The position numbers were made by a program, and so were the translations under genes. A stretch of 18,855 nucleotides of DNA from UKL13-2 sp031370625 (lineage in GTDB: Bacteria; Pseudomonadota; Gammaproteobacteria; Burkholderiales; Usitatibacteraceae): assembly GCA_031370625.1 (NCBI GenBank), contig JANMQR010000004.1, forward strand, positions 1 to 18,855. The letters are read 5' to 3'. Within the stretch, counting starts at the first letter, position 1. The number at the start of each line of letters is the position of its first letter. Shown piece after piece: positions 1 to 7,478 of this stretch. The notes under the pieces were generated by a model, which made no database searches, had not been told where the DNA came from, and saw only the letters and a program-made list of their open reading frames with translations.

Positions 1-1
1 G

Positions 2-559
2 ATCCGCCTCGCGTTGCTGTTACCGTGGGCCATGCCGCTGGCGTTTGTCGGGCTGATTTTCGCGTGGTTCTTTCACAGCGAGTACGGCATCATCAACGAT
101 GTGATTCGCCGCTTCGGCGGCACGCCGCAGATATGGTTTAACTCGCCGTCACTGACGATGATGGCGATTTGTATTGCCACGATATGGAAGACCTCATCAT
201 TCATGGCGCTGATTTTGCTCGCCGGTTTGCAGACCATCCCTGTATCGCTCTACGAAGCAGCAGAAGTCGATGGCGCATCGAAGTGGACGCAGTTTCGCGA
301 GATCACGTTGCCGTTACTCGTGCCCTCAATGTTGGTGGCGCTTATCTTCCGCACCTTGACCGCGATCCAATCATTCGACATTCCGTTTTCAATGCCGGGG
401 CCTGGTGAAGAATCGCAAACGCTGGCCATGTATATTCAACTCAACACAGTTGATTATCTTGATCTCGGCTATGGATCAACGCTTGCAGTATTTATGTTTA
501 TGTTGTCGATGGCGACGACTTGGGTCTATCTGAAATATGTGCGGGGAGACAAGGATTGA
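2..559 (+). CDS. Sugar ABC transporter permease, MalF-type (5' end outside window)
   Basis: Inner-membrane permease subunit of a carbohydrate ABC importer (MalF/UgpA type, binding-protein-dependent transport family). The reading frame is open from base 2, so the N-terminal part lies upstream; an internal TTG at 14 is not the real start. The visible 185 residues contain several hydrophobic segments and the cytoplasmic EAA loop (EAAEVDGASKWTQFREITLP), which docks on the ATPase subunit. It is followed directly by a second permease, whose TTG start overlaps this stop codon by four bases (TTGA), so the two are translationally coupled as in malF-malG. Solute-binding protein and ATPase genes are not in the window and presumably lie upstream or elsewhere. 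The substrate cannot be read from the permease; the neighbours suggest an alpha-glycoside. Confidence 0.93.
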   Translation: MRLALLLPWAMPLAFVGLIFAWFFHSEYGIINDVIRRFGGTPQIWFNSPSLTMMAICIATIWKTSSFMALILLAGLQTIPVSLYEAAEVDGASKWTQFREITLPLLVPSMLVALIFRTLTAIQSFDIPFSMPGPGEESQTLAMYIQLNTVDYLDLGYGSTLAVFMFMLSMATTWVYLKYVRGDKD

Positions 560-1386
560 ACAACATCTTTACCGCGAAACGCTTGCGCTGGTTCGCCGCC
601 GCTATCGTGCTGCTCAACGGCTTCTTTCCCGCGGTGTGGATTCTCTTCACGTCGCTAAAAACCGAAATTGAGTTGACCGCCAAACCCATCACCTACTGGC
701 CGCAAAATCCGGTGCTCAATAATTACATCGCCGCATTTCGCGATCAGCCGCTGCCCGGTTATTTATTGAACAGCGCGATTGTCGCCATTCTGTCGATGCT
801 GCTTTCGTTATTCATCAGCGCGCTCGCCGCCTACGCCATCGCACGATTAAATTTAAAGCGCCGCAATCTCATCCTTACTTGCATCATCGCGGTCTCCATG
901 TTTCCACTGGTGACGTTGATGGTGCCGTTGTTCGAAATCATGCGCGGATTGAACTTGCTCAACAGTTATGTCGCGCTGGTGTTGCCATACACCGTGCTCA
1001 ATCTGCCGATCTGCACGCTGGTGCTGGTGAGTTTTTTTCAGGACATTCCGCGCGATATTGAAAACGCGGCAATGATTGATGGCTGCACCCGGCTTGGCGC
1101 TTTGTGGCACGTGGTGGTACCGCTGGCTGCACCGGGCGTGTTCACGGCTGGCATTCTCGCTTTCGTCAATGCGTGGGATGAATTTTTGCTATCGATGTCG
1201 ATGAATGCGGCAGTTGCGTATCGCACGCTGCCAGTAGGGATTCAAATGTATCAAGGTGAGTTTTCATTTCCGTGGCCGATAATTTCTGCCGCGCTGGTCA
1301 TCGCGCTGGTGCCGGTAGTGACGGTGATTCTTATTTTTCAGGAGCGCGTGGTGAGTGGGTTAACCACGGGTGGATTAAAAGGCTAG
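556..1386 (+). CDS. Sugar ABC transporter permease, MalG-type
   Basis: Second inner-membrane permease of the same carbohydrate importer, 276 residues, the usual length for MalG/UgpE-type subunits. I chose the TTG at 556: it overlaps the previous stop, is preceded by a purine-rich GGGGAGACAAGGA stretch, and gives the expected start just before the first membrane helix (about residues 12-34). A longer start at 520 would lie inside the upstream gene. The EAA loop is at about residues 169-192 (ENAAMIDGCTRLGALWHVVV), between predicted helices. The C-terminus GLTTGGLKG is typical of MalG-family proteins. A 129-bp gap separates it from the GH31 gene; I saw no convincing terminator or promoter there, so one operon is likely. 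Confidence 0.94.
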   Translation: MNNIFTAKRLRWFAAAIVLLNGFFPAVWILFTSLKTEIELTAKPITYWPQNPVLNNYIAAFRDQPLPGYLLNSAIVAILSMLLSLFISALAAYAIARLNLKRRNLILTCIIAVSMFPLVTLMVPLFEIMRGLNLLNSYVALVLPYTVLNLPICTLVLVSFFQDIPRDIENAAMIDGCTRLGALWHVVVPLAAPGVFTAGILAFVNAWDEFLLSMSMNAAVAYRTLPVGIQMYQGEFSFPWPIISAALVIALVPVVTVILIFQERVVSGLTTGGLKG

Positions 1387-1515
1387 ACGACAAAAACCCA
1401 GTACCAGAGGGCATCTTCAGGCGTTTATGCTTGAAAACGACCGTCAATGCTAGGGTTTTCGATTTGAAATTAGTGGGCATGAAAGAACTGGCCCTCTCGC
1501 GCAAGGACTTATAAC

Positions 1516-3795
1516 GTGTCATCAGATGTTTTACAGCAGAGCAGTTTCAAACGATTTTCCGACGTTCGTTTTATCGCGGCGGATGGGCATCGCGCGCAAT
1601 TTGAAGTCGATGGTGTCGCCTTAACTGTTGCGGCACACGCAGCCGATATGCTGCATGTCACGTTGCGCGTGACGTTGGGAAAATCGACGCTTCCCGATTA
1701 TGGATTGCTGCAACAAACCGCCGTCGCGGATTCGCTTGCAGTTACGCCGCACGTTAACGGTTGGCGCATCGCGACGGGCGATGTCTCGCTCGATATTGAA
1801 ACCGCGCCGCTACGTTTCTCGCTATCGAAAGCGGGCAAAGTTGTTCTCACGTCCATCACTGATCAACACTTTCGCGGGCGCACGCGTTTACCCGCGTTCG
1901 GTTTGCAGGAAAGTGAAGGCATTCGCAAATGGTGTGTTTCTCTTGCGTTGAAAAGCGATACGCCCATCTACGGTTTGGGTGAAAAATTCGGTCCGCTTAA
2001 CAAACGCGGGCAGCTCGTGCGCGGTCGCATCGAAGACGCGCTGGGCGTAAACACTGAACTCTCGTACAAGAATATTCCATTCTGCTGGAGCACGGATGGC
2101 TGGGGCCTGCTTGCCCACACGCCCGGTACGGTGCGGCACGGCGTGGGCTACCCGCAGTGGTCACATCGATCTTATGTGCTGGAAGTTGAGGACGATGCGC
2201 TCGATTTGTTTTTGTTCACGGGTGAACCCGCCAATATCCTTGATCGCTACACGGCGCTCACTGGCCGTGCTGCGCTGCCGCCACTTTGGAGCTACGGTAT
2301 GTGGCTGTCACGCGCCTATTACAAGGTGCCACAGGAAGCCGTAGACACCGCCGCCGAACTGCGTCGGCGCGGCATCCCCTCCGATGTCATTACCCTCGAT
2401 GGTCGCGCTGCGTGGGAGGTGCGCACCCGATTTTCATTTGAGTGGGACAAGACCCGTTTTTATGAGAATGGCAACACCCCTGAAACCATTCTTGCCGCAT
2501 TGCGCGCGCACAATCTCAAAGTCTGCGTGTGGGAATATCCGTATGTGTCGATTCACAGTCCGTTGTTTACCGAGCTTGAGTCCAAAGGCTGGTTACTGAA
2601 AAACCGCGACGGCGGTGCCTATGTGTTCGATTGGGTAAAAGATCCAACGGACGATCCGTTTGGCAAAGTGCTCACACCGCTGCCGCCGTCCGGCATTATC
2701 GATTTCACGCATCCCGAGGCGGCAAAATTTTGGGCAGACAGTCACAACAAATTATTTGATGATGGTGTCGACGTTATCAAAACCGATTTCGGCGAGCAGG
2801 TGGAAGACGACATGATTGCGCACAATGGCGATAGCGGCCGTCGCTTGCACAACGTTTATCCCTTGCTCTACAACCAGTGTGTGTCGGCGGCAACGCAGCG
2901 CTACAACGACGCGAACAATCGCGGCCCGGCGATGGTGTGGGGCCGCGATGGTTTTATTGGCAGTCAGCGGTTTCCGATGCAGTGGGGCGGTGACCCGCAA
3001 ACCGATTGGGAAGGGATGGCCGCGAGTATTCGCGGCGGACTCGGTTACGGCATGAGCGGCGTGCCGTACTACGCAACCGATGTGGGCGGCTTTTACGGCG
3101 CGCAACAACCGGACACCGAGCTTTATTTGCGCTGGACCGCCAACGGAATTTTCTGTTCGCATTTTCGCTATCACGGTATCGGCGAACGCGAGCCGTGGGC
3201 GTTCGGTGCCGAAACTGAGGCAGTCGCAAAAAAGTTACTCGCATTTCGCTATCGCTTGATTCCGTACATGGTGGGCGCATCCGAGCAAGCGGCGCGCACT
3301 GGCTTGCCGCTGATGCGCGCCATGCCGCTGGCGTTTCCCGCTGATCGACTTGCGCGATCTTTCGAAGGCCAATATCTGTTTGGCGATGCGTTGTTGGTGG
3401 CACCGATTATTCAGGCGGGCGGAACTGTGGAAGTTTATTTTCCTGCTGGTGAGAATTGGTACGACTTTGAGACCGGCGAGCGAATCGAAGGCGGCCAAGT
3501 GCGCGTGGTGCAAAAGGCAATCGACAAGTTTGCGGTGTGGGGTCGCGAAGGCCATGTGCTTTGTCTGGGCCGCGCCGTGATGCACACAGGTGAGATTGAC
3601 CTTGTTGCGCCGATTGAAGATGTGCGCGTGTTTGGTGAGCCGCAGGTCGCGCCATGCGTAATGAATAGCTGCGTCACACTCAAGCGTGAAAACAACGTTG
3701 CCCGACTTGCTGGCGTAACGGCAGAGCAGTGTGTTGTCACGGCGGGATATCGCGCTGTTAAGGAAACCGGTTTCGTGCGGATTGAGCGAGTTTGA
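1516..3795 (+). CDS. GH31 family alpha-glycosidase, YicI-like architecture, unusual -1 subsite
   Basis: Retaining alpha-glycosidase of glycoside hydrolase family 31, 759 residues, similar in length to E. coli alpha-xylosidase YicI. No signal peptide, so it is probably cytoplasmic and cleaves an imported glycoside. GTG start with AAGGA eight bases upstream. An N-terminal beta domain is followed by the catalytic barrel (about 255-600), with PPLWSYGMWLSR at its entry. The nucleophile is D424 in KTDFGEQ and the acid/base is D493 in QWGGDP, both in the YicI arrangement. The substrate loop reads LDGRAAW (295-300 region): R297 sits where alpha-glucosidases have Asp and alpha-xylosidases Phe, and R303 and R305 follow. 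This hints at an acidic sugar. Xylosides or glucosides remain possible; the substrate is not assignable by sequence alone. Its stop overlaps the next start by one base (TGATG). Confidence 0.93.
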   Translation: MSSDVLQQSSFKRFSDVRFIAADGHRAQFEVDGVALTVAAHAADMLHVTLRVTLGKSTLPDYGLLQQTAVADSLAVTPHVNGWRIATGDVSLDIETAPLRFSLSKAGKVVLTSITDQHFRGRTRLPAFGLQESEGIRKWCVSLALKSDTPIYGLGEKFGPLNKRGQLVRGRIEDALGVNTELSYKNIPFCWSTDGWGLLAHTPGTVRHGVGYPQWSHRSYVLEVEDDALDLFLFTGEPANILDRYTALTGRAALPPLWSYGMWLSRAYYKVPQEAVDTAAELRRRGIPSDVITLDGRAAWEVRTRFSFEWDKTRFYENGNTPETILAALRAHNLKVCVWEYPYVSIHSPLFTELESKGWLLKNRDGGAYVFDWVKDPTDDPFGKVLTPLPPSGIIDFTHPEAAKFWADSHNKLFDDGVDVIKTDFGEQVEDDMIAHNGDSGRRLHNVYPLLYNQCVSAATQRYNDANNRGPAMVWGRDGFIGSQRFPMQWGGDPQTDWEGMAASIRGGLGYGMSGVPYYATDVGGFYGAQQPDTELYLRWTANGIFCSHFRYHGIGEREPWAFGAETEAVAKKLLAFRYRLIPYMVGASEQAARTGLPLMRAMPLAFPADRLARSFEGQYLFGDALLVAPIIQAGGTVEVYFPAGENWYDFETGERIEGGQVRVVQKAIDKFAVWGREGHVLCLGRAVMHTGEIDLVAPIEDVRVFGEPQVAPCVMNSCVTLKRENNVARLAGVTAEQCVVTAGYRAVKETGFVRIERV

Positions 3796-4706
3796 TGCTG
3801 ACGTTGTCGTTAAAGAGTGGCGCCAGCGAGGTCATTCTCTGTCCGAAAGTCGGCGCGGCGATTGCGCGCTACACATGGCGCGAGCACGATATCCTGCGCC
3901 GCGCGTCCGATGCCGCGATCAGCGCGGGTCTCGTGCGACAGATGGGGGTGTATCCGTTGATGCCGTATTCGAATCGTGTCGGTCAGGCAATGCTGATGGT
4001 TGGTAATCAGACGCATTCATTGCGACCAAATTTCTCGCAAGAGCCGCACGCCGTGCATGGCTTTGGTTGGCAGCGCGCGTGGCAGATCGCAAACAGTCGC
4101 GACGATTTAGTTGAACTGCATCTAAAGCATGATCCCGATATTGATTGGCCCTTTGCCTGTGAAGCAACACAAGTGGTCGAGCTCATGCTGGACTCGCTGA
4201 AACTGACTCTCGCAGTAAAGAACACCGACGCTCGCCCAATGCCCGCCGGACTTGGCTTTCATCCTTATTTTCCGCTGGATGCCAATCCAAGTTTGACGCG
4301 TTTGCAAAGTGCATGGAATGGCGTGTGGAAAATGGGCGCGGATTCGTTGTCAACCGAGCTATGCCCAGTGCCAACTGACGCTAACTTCTCAGCATCAAGA
4401 TCGCTCGCGGACTGGAAAGTGGACAACTGCTTTACCGATTGGAACCGATGCGCCGTGCTCGACTACGCAACGCATCGTGTACAAATTACAGCGAGCGATG
4501 CATGCCGCAATATTGTCGTTTATGCGCCCAACGATGGCCGCAATTTTATCGCGCTTGAGCCGGTGACGAACATTAACAATGCATTTGCGCTGCATGCGCA
4601 AGGCGTTGCGAACACGGGCACACGCATGCTCGCTTGCGGTGAATCTTTCGAGATATCGATGTCGATTTCCGTCACTGGTTCTGCCGGGGCAACCACCAAT
4701 GCTTGA
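3795..4706 (+). CDS. Aldose 1-epimerase (galactose mutarotase-like)
   Basis: Cytoplasmic mutarotase interconverting alpha and beta anomers of a free aldose, 303 residues, COG2017-type length. The ATG at 3795 shares one base with the GH31 stop; a TTG one codon earlier is possible but not needed. Family signatures are in order: PYSNRVG (57-63, the substrate-binding Asn-Arg), H88 in HGFGW, H156 in GFHPYF and E255 in ALEPVT, matching the catalytic His/Glu of mutarotases. Its position between a retaining glycosidase, which releases the alpha anomer, and a C1 dehydrogenase, most of which prefer one anomer, fits an anomer-equilibration role. YihR, a sulfoquinovose mutarotase, belongs to the same broad family, but this sequence alone does not show that specificity. 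It overlaps the next gene by eight bases. Confidence 0.92.
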   Translation: MLTLSLKSGASEVILCPKVGAAIARYTWREHDILRRASDAAISAGLVRQMGVYPLMPYSNRVGQAMLMVGNQTHSLRPNFSQEPHAVHGFGWQRAWQIANSRDDLVELHLKHDPDIDWPFACEATQVVELMLDSLKLTLAVKNTDARPMPAGLGFHPYFPLDANPSLTRLQSAWNGVWKMGADSLSTELCPVPTDANFSASRSLADWKVDNCFTDWNRCAVLDYATHRVQITASDACRNIVVYAPNDGRNFIALEPVTNINNAFALHAQGVANTGTRMLACGESFEISMSISVTGSAGATTNA

Positions 4707-5610
4707 GATTCGCGATGTCCGTTTGGTACTCGATGCGCGCGCGACTTTGGCCGAATGCCCGCTGTGGAGTGTGGCCGAGCAAAGACTCTACTGGGTGGAC
4801 ATCGCCGGTTGCACGATTAATCGCTTTGATCCCGCCACGGGAGAAAATACTAAATGGATAATGCCGCGCGAACCGGGGTGCATTGCGTTGGCTGCAAGCG
4901 GCGGTTTGGTTGTTGCACTGCGCGATGGTTTTTATCGGTTCTATCCCGCCAACGGCAAGCTCGACAAAATTGCGGACGCACCTTACGACACGCAACACAC
5001 GCGCTTTAACGATGGCCGTTGTGATGCGGCAGGGCGCTTCTGGGCCGGTGCAATATTTGAGCCGCGCACGGCGGAACAAGCGAGCGTGTATTGTCTCGAG
5101 CGAGGCTGTGTGCGCGAAGGTTGGGGGCCGAGTGAAAATCTTGGTGTGAAGGTGAGCAATGGCATGGCATTCACGCTCGACAATCGCCACGTGTTCCAGT
5201 CCGATACGCCAAATCACGTGATCTATCAATTTGCTTTCGATCTGGCGACGGGAACAATTGGCGAGCGTCGTGAATTTGCACGTCGCCCAAGTGATCGTGG
5301 CGCGGCCAGTTACAGTGGGCGGCCGGATGGCGCAGCCGTGGACAGCGCCGGACAATACTGGAGTGCGCAGTACGAAGGAAGCTGCGTGTTGCGCTTTGAT
5401 GGACGCGGCGAGATTACCGGCATGATTCACGTGCCCGCGAAACGTGTGACGATGGTGGCTTTCGGGGGAGCCGATTTGCGCACGATGTTTATCACCACCG
5501 CAAGAGAAGGTGCCAACAAAGCCGAGCTTCTCGCGCAACCGCAAGCCGGTGGTATCTTCGCGTGTGAGTTGGAAATTGCTGGGCGCGCCGAGCCGCTTTA
5601 TATTGATTGA
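4699..5610 (+). CDS. SMP-30/gluconolactonase family sugar lactonase
   Basis: Predicted metal-dependent lactonase (SMP-30/Gluconolactonase/LRE family, six-bladed beta-propeller) opening an aldonolactone to the aldonic acid. The ATG at 4699 lies inside the end of the epimerase gene (overlap ATGCTTGA) and gives 303 residues, the family's usual size; a longer in-frame extension from 4579 is within the epimerase gene and was discarded. Metal ligands by family pattern are E19 (AECPLW), N154 (SNGMAF) and D210 (GRPDGAAVD). R102 and N104 in TRFNDGR match the substrate-contact pair. The family also includes arabinono-, xylono-, galactaro- and sulfogluconolactonases. With the SDR that follows, it forms the oxidation-plus-hydrolysis module of non-phosphorylative sugar pathways. 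The exact lactone is unknown. Confidence 0.91.
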   Translation: MLEIRDVRLVLDARATLAECPLWSVAEQRLYWVDIAGCTINRFDPATGENTKWIMPREPGCIALAASGGLVVALRDGFYRFYPANGKLDKIADAPYDTQHTRFNDGRCDAAGRFWAGAIFEPRTAEQASVYCLERGCVREGWGPSENLGVKVSNGMAFTLDNRHVFQSDTPNHVIYQFAFDLATGTIGERREFARRPSDRGAASYSGRPDGAAVDSAGQYWSAQYEGSCVLRFDGRGEITGMIHVPAKRVTMVAFGGADLRTMFITTAREGANKAELLAQPQAGGIFACELEIAGRAEPLYID

Positions 5611-5632
5611 ATCGAATGAAGAGAAAACCGTA

Positions 5633-6418
5633 ATGAGTGCGATGACCACCTACCCCAGCCTCGATCAACGCGTGGTGTTTGTCTCCGGTGGCGGATCCGG
5701 AATCGGTGCCGCGATGGTAGAGCACTTTGCAGCACAGGGCGCTCGCGTGGCGTTTTGCGATATTGATGATGCGGCGAGCAATGCGCTGGCTGCCGATCTT
5801 GCCACGACATGCAAGCACGCGCCGCTGTTTGTCCATTGCGATGTGCGCGACACCCTGGCGTATCAAGCGCATCTGGCCGCAATCGAAGCCCGGCTCGGTA
5901 CCATTCGCGTGCTGGTCAATAACGCGGGCAATGATGCGCGCCACACGTTGGCAGAGCTTACGCCCGAATATTGGGATAACAATCAAGCGTTAAATCTGAA
6001 ACATCAAGTATTTGCCATTCAGCAGGTGGCACCCGGCATGGCTGCGGCAGGCGGCGGCTCGATCATCAATCTGGGTTCGGTATCGTGGATGCGCGGCCGG
6101 GCAAATTTGGTCGGCTACACAACCGCGAAAGCGGGCATCTCCGGGCTCTCACGCACGCTTGCACGCGAGCTGGGCGAAAAAAATATCCGCGTGAATACCT
6201 TGGTGCCGGGCGCAATCGTGACAGCGCGGCAGGAAGCGCTATGGCGCAACGCCGATGACGATAAAAAATTTCTTGAGCTGCAATGCCTGAAGTACCGGCT
6301 CGATCCGGGGCATGTTGCGCGTACGGCATTGTTTCTCGCCGCCGATGACTCCAACGGTATCACCGGTCAGAACATCATTGTTGACGCAGGTCTTGCGCAG
6401 GTTTCTGTCGCAGGCTAG
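5633..6418 (+). CDS. Classical SDR oxidoreductase, probable aldose 1-dehydrogenase
   Basis: Cytoplasmic NAD(P)-dependent short-chain dehydrogenase, 261 residues. The ATG at 5633 follows GAAGAG and leaves a 22-bp gap from the lactonase gene; longer starts would run into that gene. Cofactor motif SGGGSGIG (18-25), then an acidic D43 after the second strand, which favours NAD over NADP. Structural NNAG is at 96-99. The catalytic set is S149, Y162 and K166 (YTTAK). The C-terminal GITGQNIIVDAG is standard for the family. Family membership is certain; substrate is inferred from context: next to a lactonase and mutarotase it most likely oxidises the anomeric carbon of the released sugar to a lactone, as in xylose, glucose or sulfoquinovose dehydrogenases. 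It ends the operon, its stop overlapping the convergent repressor gene in CTAG. Confidence 0.92.
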   Translation: MSAMTTYPSLDQRVVFVSGGGSGIGAAMVEHFAAQGARVAFCDIDDAASNALAADLATTCKHAPLFVHCDVRDTLAYQAHLAAIEARLGTIRVLVNNAGNDARHTLAELTPEYWDNNQALNLKHQVFAIQQVAPGMAAAGGGSIINLGSVSWMRGRANLVGYTTAKAGISGLSRTLARELGEKNIRVNTLVPGAIVTARQEALWRNADDDKKFLELQCLKYRLDPGHVARTALFLAADDSNGITGQNIIVDAGLAQVSVAG

Positions 6419-7194
6419 CTCCCACCGGATTTTGCCAAGTCGCTGAAATACTCGTAGTGATCTGTATTTACCAGTGAGCGTCGAAACTCCACCGGCGCGT
6501 CATTGAACGTCATTGCTACGCGTCGAATCTCCAGCAGCGGTGCGCGAACTTTGAGCGCAAGAATATCGGCACTTTCCGCATCCGAAAGGCACGCGCGCAA
6601 GCGTTCCGCTGAACGTACGACGGTGATGCCGTACTCGCTCTGGTAGAGGTGATAGATCGTATTGGGACGGCTCCTGAATTTTGTCGCCGTCAGTTTTGGG
6701 AACAGCGCCTGCGGAATGGTGATGGTGTCAAAGATGATGGGCTCACCGGCCAGACGCAACACGTTGCGAATGCGAAACACTTTTGCCCCTGCCTTGGTAT
6801 TGAGGTGAGTGGCTTCCTCATCGCTTGCCACACCATTACTGAAAGACAGCATCACCACTTCCGGCGTTTCCTTCTCGCCATCGCTGCGCACGATGTGAAA
6901 AAAATGAAACATGAGGCGTGCGCGATTGTGCGCAGCAACGAATGTGCCGCGGCCTTGTTGGCGGATCAGAATGTTTTCGCTGACCAGTTCGTCAACCGCT
7001 TTGCGTACCGTACCGATCGCCACATTGAAGCGCTCGGCCAGCTTCCATTCGGCGGGAATTGCCGCACTCGGTTTCCACTCGCCAACGCTAATAGTTTCGG
7101 TGAGCAGGCGCTTAACCTCTTTGTAGAGAGGTGTGTCGAGTGCAGCGCCGGCCGAAAGCTGGTGGTGCCGTGCAGGGTCTTCCCATTTGCGCAT
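6415..7194 (-). CDS. GntR family transcriptional regulator, HutC subfamily (UTRA domain)
   Basis: DNA-binding repressor-type regulator of 259 residues, the HutC-subfamily length. The N-terminal winged helix is at about 23-87 (PLYKEVKRLL start; the recognition stretch LAERFNVAIGTVRKAVDEL; wing GRGTFVA). The C-terminal UTRA ligand-binding domain is at about 95-250, ending with the typical EFRRSLVNTDHYEY. HutC-type UTRA domains usually bind a small acid or sugar phosphate linked to the regulated pathway. The gene converges with the sugar operon, overlapping by four bases, and diverges from the hydroxyacid dehydrogenase operon. The intergenic region carries a matched pair of promoters with a palindrome between them, so it probably represses both itself and that operon. 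Whether it also controls the sugar operon is not visible here. ATG start; no strong ribosome-binding site. Confidence 0.93.
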   Translation of the reverse strand: MRKWEDPARHHQLSAGAALDTPLYKEVKRLLTETISVGEWKPSAAIPAEWKLAERFNVAIGTVRKAVDELVSENILIRQQGRGTFVAAHNRARLMFHFFHIVRSDGEKETPEVVMLSFSNGVASDEEATHLNTKAGAKVFRIRNVLRLAGEPIIFDTITIPQALFPKLTATKFRSRPNTIYHLYQSEYGITVVRSAERLRACLSDAESADILALKVRAPLLEIRRVAMTFNDAPVEFRRSLVNTDHYEYFSDLAKSGGS

Positions 7195-7236
7195 GTGATG
7201 TGGTTCTGGCCAGAGGGTTTAGGTTCGATAACAACC

Positions 7237-7265
7237 ATCATAGCGAAGCTGGATCAATGCTACAA
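7237..7265 (-). promoter_or_regulatory. Sigma70-like promoter for the GntR regulator gene
   Basis: On the minus strand, TTGTAG (7265-7260) and TATGAT (7242-7237) are separated by exactly 17 bp. Transcription would start near 7230, giving a leader of about 36 nt before the ATG at 7194. Its -35 box lies one base from the left arm of the palindrome at 7267-7287. Confidence 0.55.
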
Positions 7266-7266
7266 C

Positions 7267-7287
7267 TCATATAGATGACCTATTTGA
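7267..7287. promoter_or_regulatory. Candidate operator palindrome between divergent promoters
   Basis: Inverted repeat TCATATAG-N5-CTATTTGA, 7 of 8 arm positions complementary. It lies just outside the -35 box of the leftward promoter and covers the first four bases of the rightward -35 box (TTGACT at 7284). A dimeric GntR protein bound here could block both promoters. The assignment to the adjacent regulator is an inference; the site does not match the best-known HutC operators that I recall. Confidence 0.5.
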
Positions 7288-7312
7288 CTTTGTGGTCTGC
7301 ACGCCATAGTAT
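7284..7312 (+). promoter_or_regulatory. Sigma70-like promoter for the hydroxyacid dehydrogenase operon
   Basis: TTGACT (7284-7289), 17-bp spacer, TAGTAT (7307-7312). Predicted start near 7319, leaving an unusually long leader of about 160 nt before the ATG at 7479. The -35 box overlaps the palindromic candidate operator. Confidence 0.55.
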
Positions 7313-7396
7313 TCAAGTCGGTTGGTTGCATCGGCGCAGCTCTTCGTTTGTGAGAGCCCAATTCTCCGAAGTGTTACTTACAAACTCCTTTATTGG

Positions 7397-7422
7397 CGGG
7401 CATTTTCGAGCATAAATGCCTG
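7397..7422. promoter_or_regulatory. Inverted repeat in the long leader of the dehydrogenase operon
   Basis: CGGGCATTT (7397-7405) pairs with AAATGCCTG (7414-7422) around an 8-nt loop: nine pairs including one G-U, with a 7-bp perfect core GGCATTT/AAATGCC. No T-run follows, so it is not a classical terminator. It could be a second protein-binding site or an RNA hairpin in the leader. An A/T-rich stretch with two AATATT boxes follows before the start codon. Confidence 0.35.
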
Positions 7423-7478
7423 GAGATAGCCGTCAATATTGGGGTTTTAATATTATTTTTTGAGCGATTGAAGTAACA

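Noticed and set aside
1406..1497. AGAGGGC (1406-1412) and GCCCTCT (1491-1497) as a hairpin between the permease and GH31 genes
   Set aside because: Seven-base arms 78 nt apart are expected by chance; no T-run and no reason to split the operon here.
4672..5649. Long open frame (325 codons) on the minus strand opposite the lactonase gene
   Set aside because: It is the antisense shadow of a gene with clear SMP-30 motifs; the translation is rich in His, Arg and Ala with no recognisable domain.
6649..7278. 209-codon plus-strand frame across the GntR gene and intergenic region
   Set aside because: Antisense to a gene with an intact winged helix and UTRA domain; no family resemblance and no ribosome-binding site.
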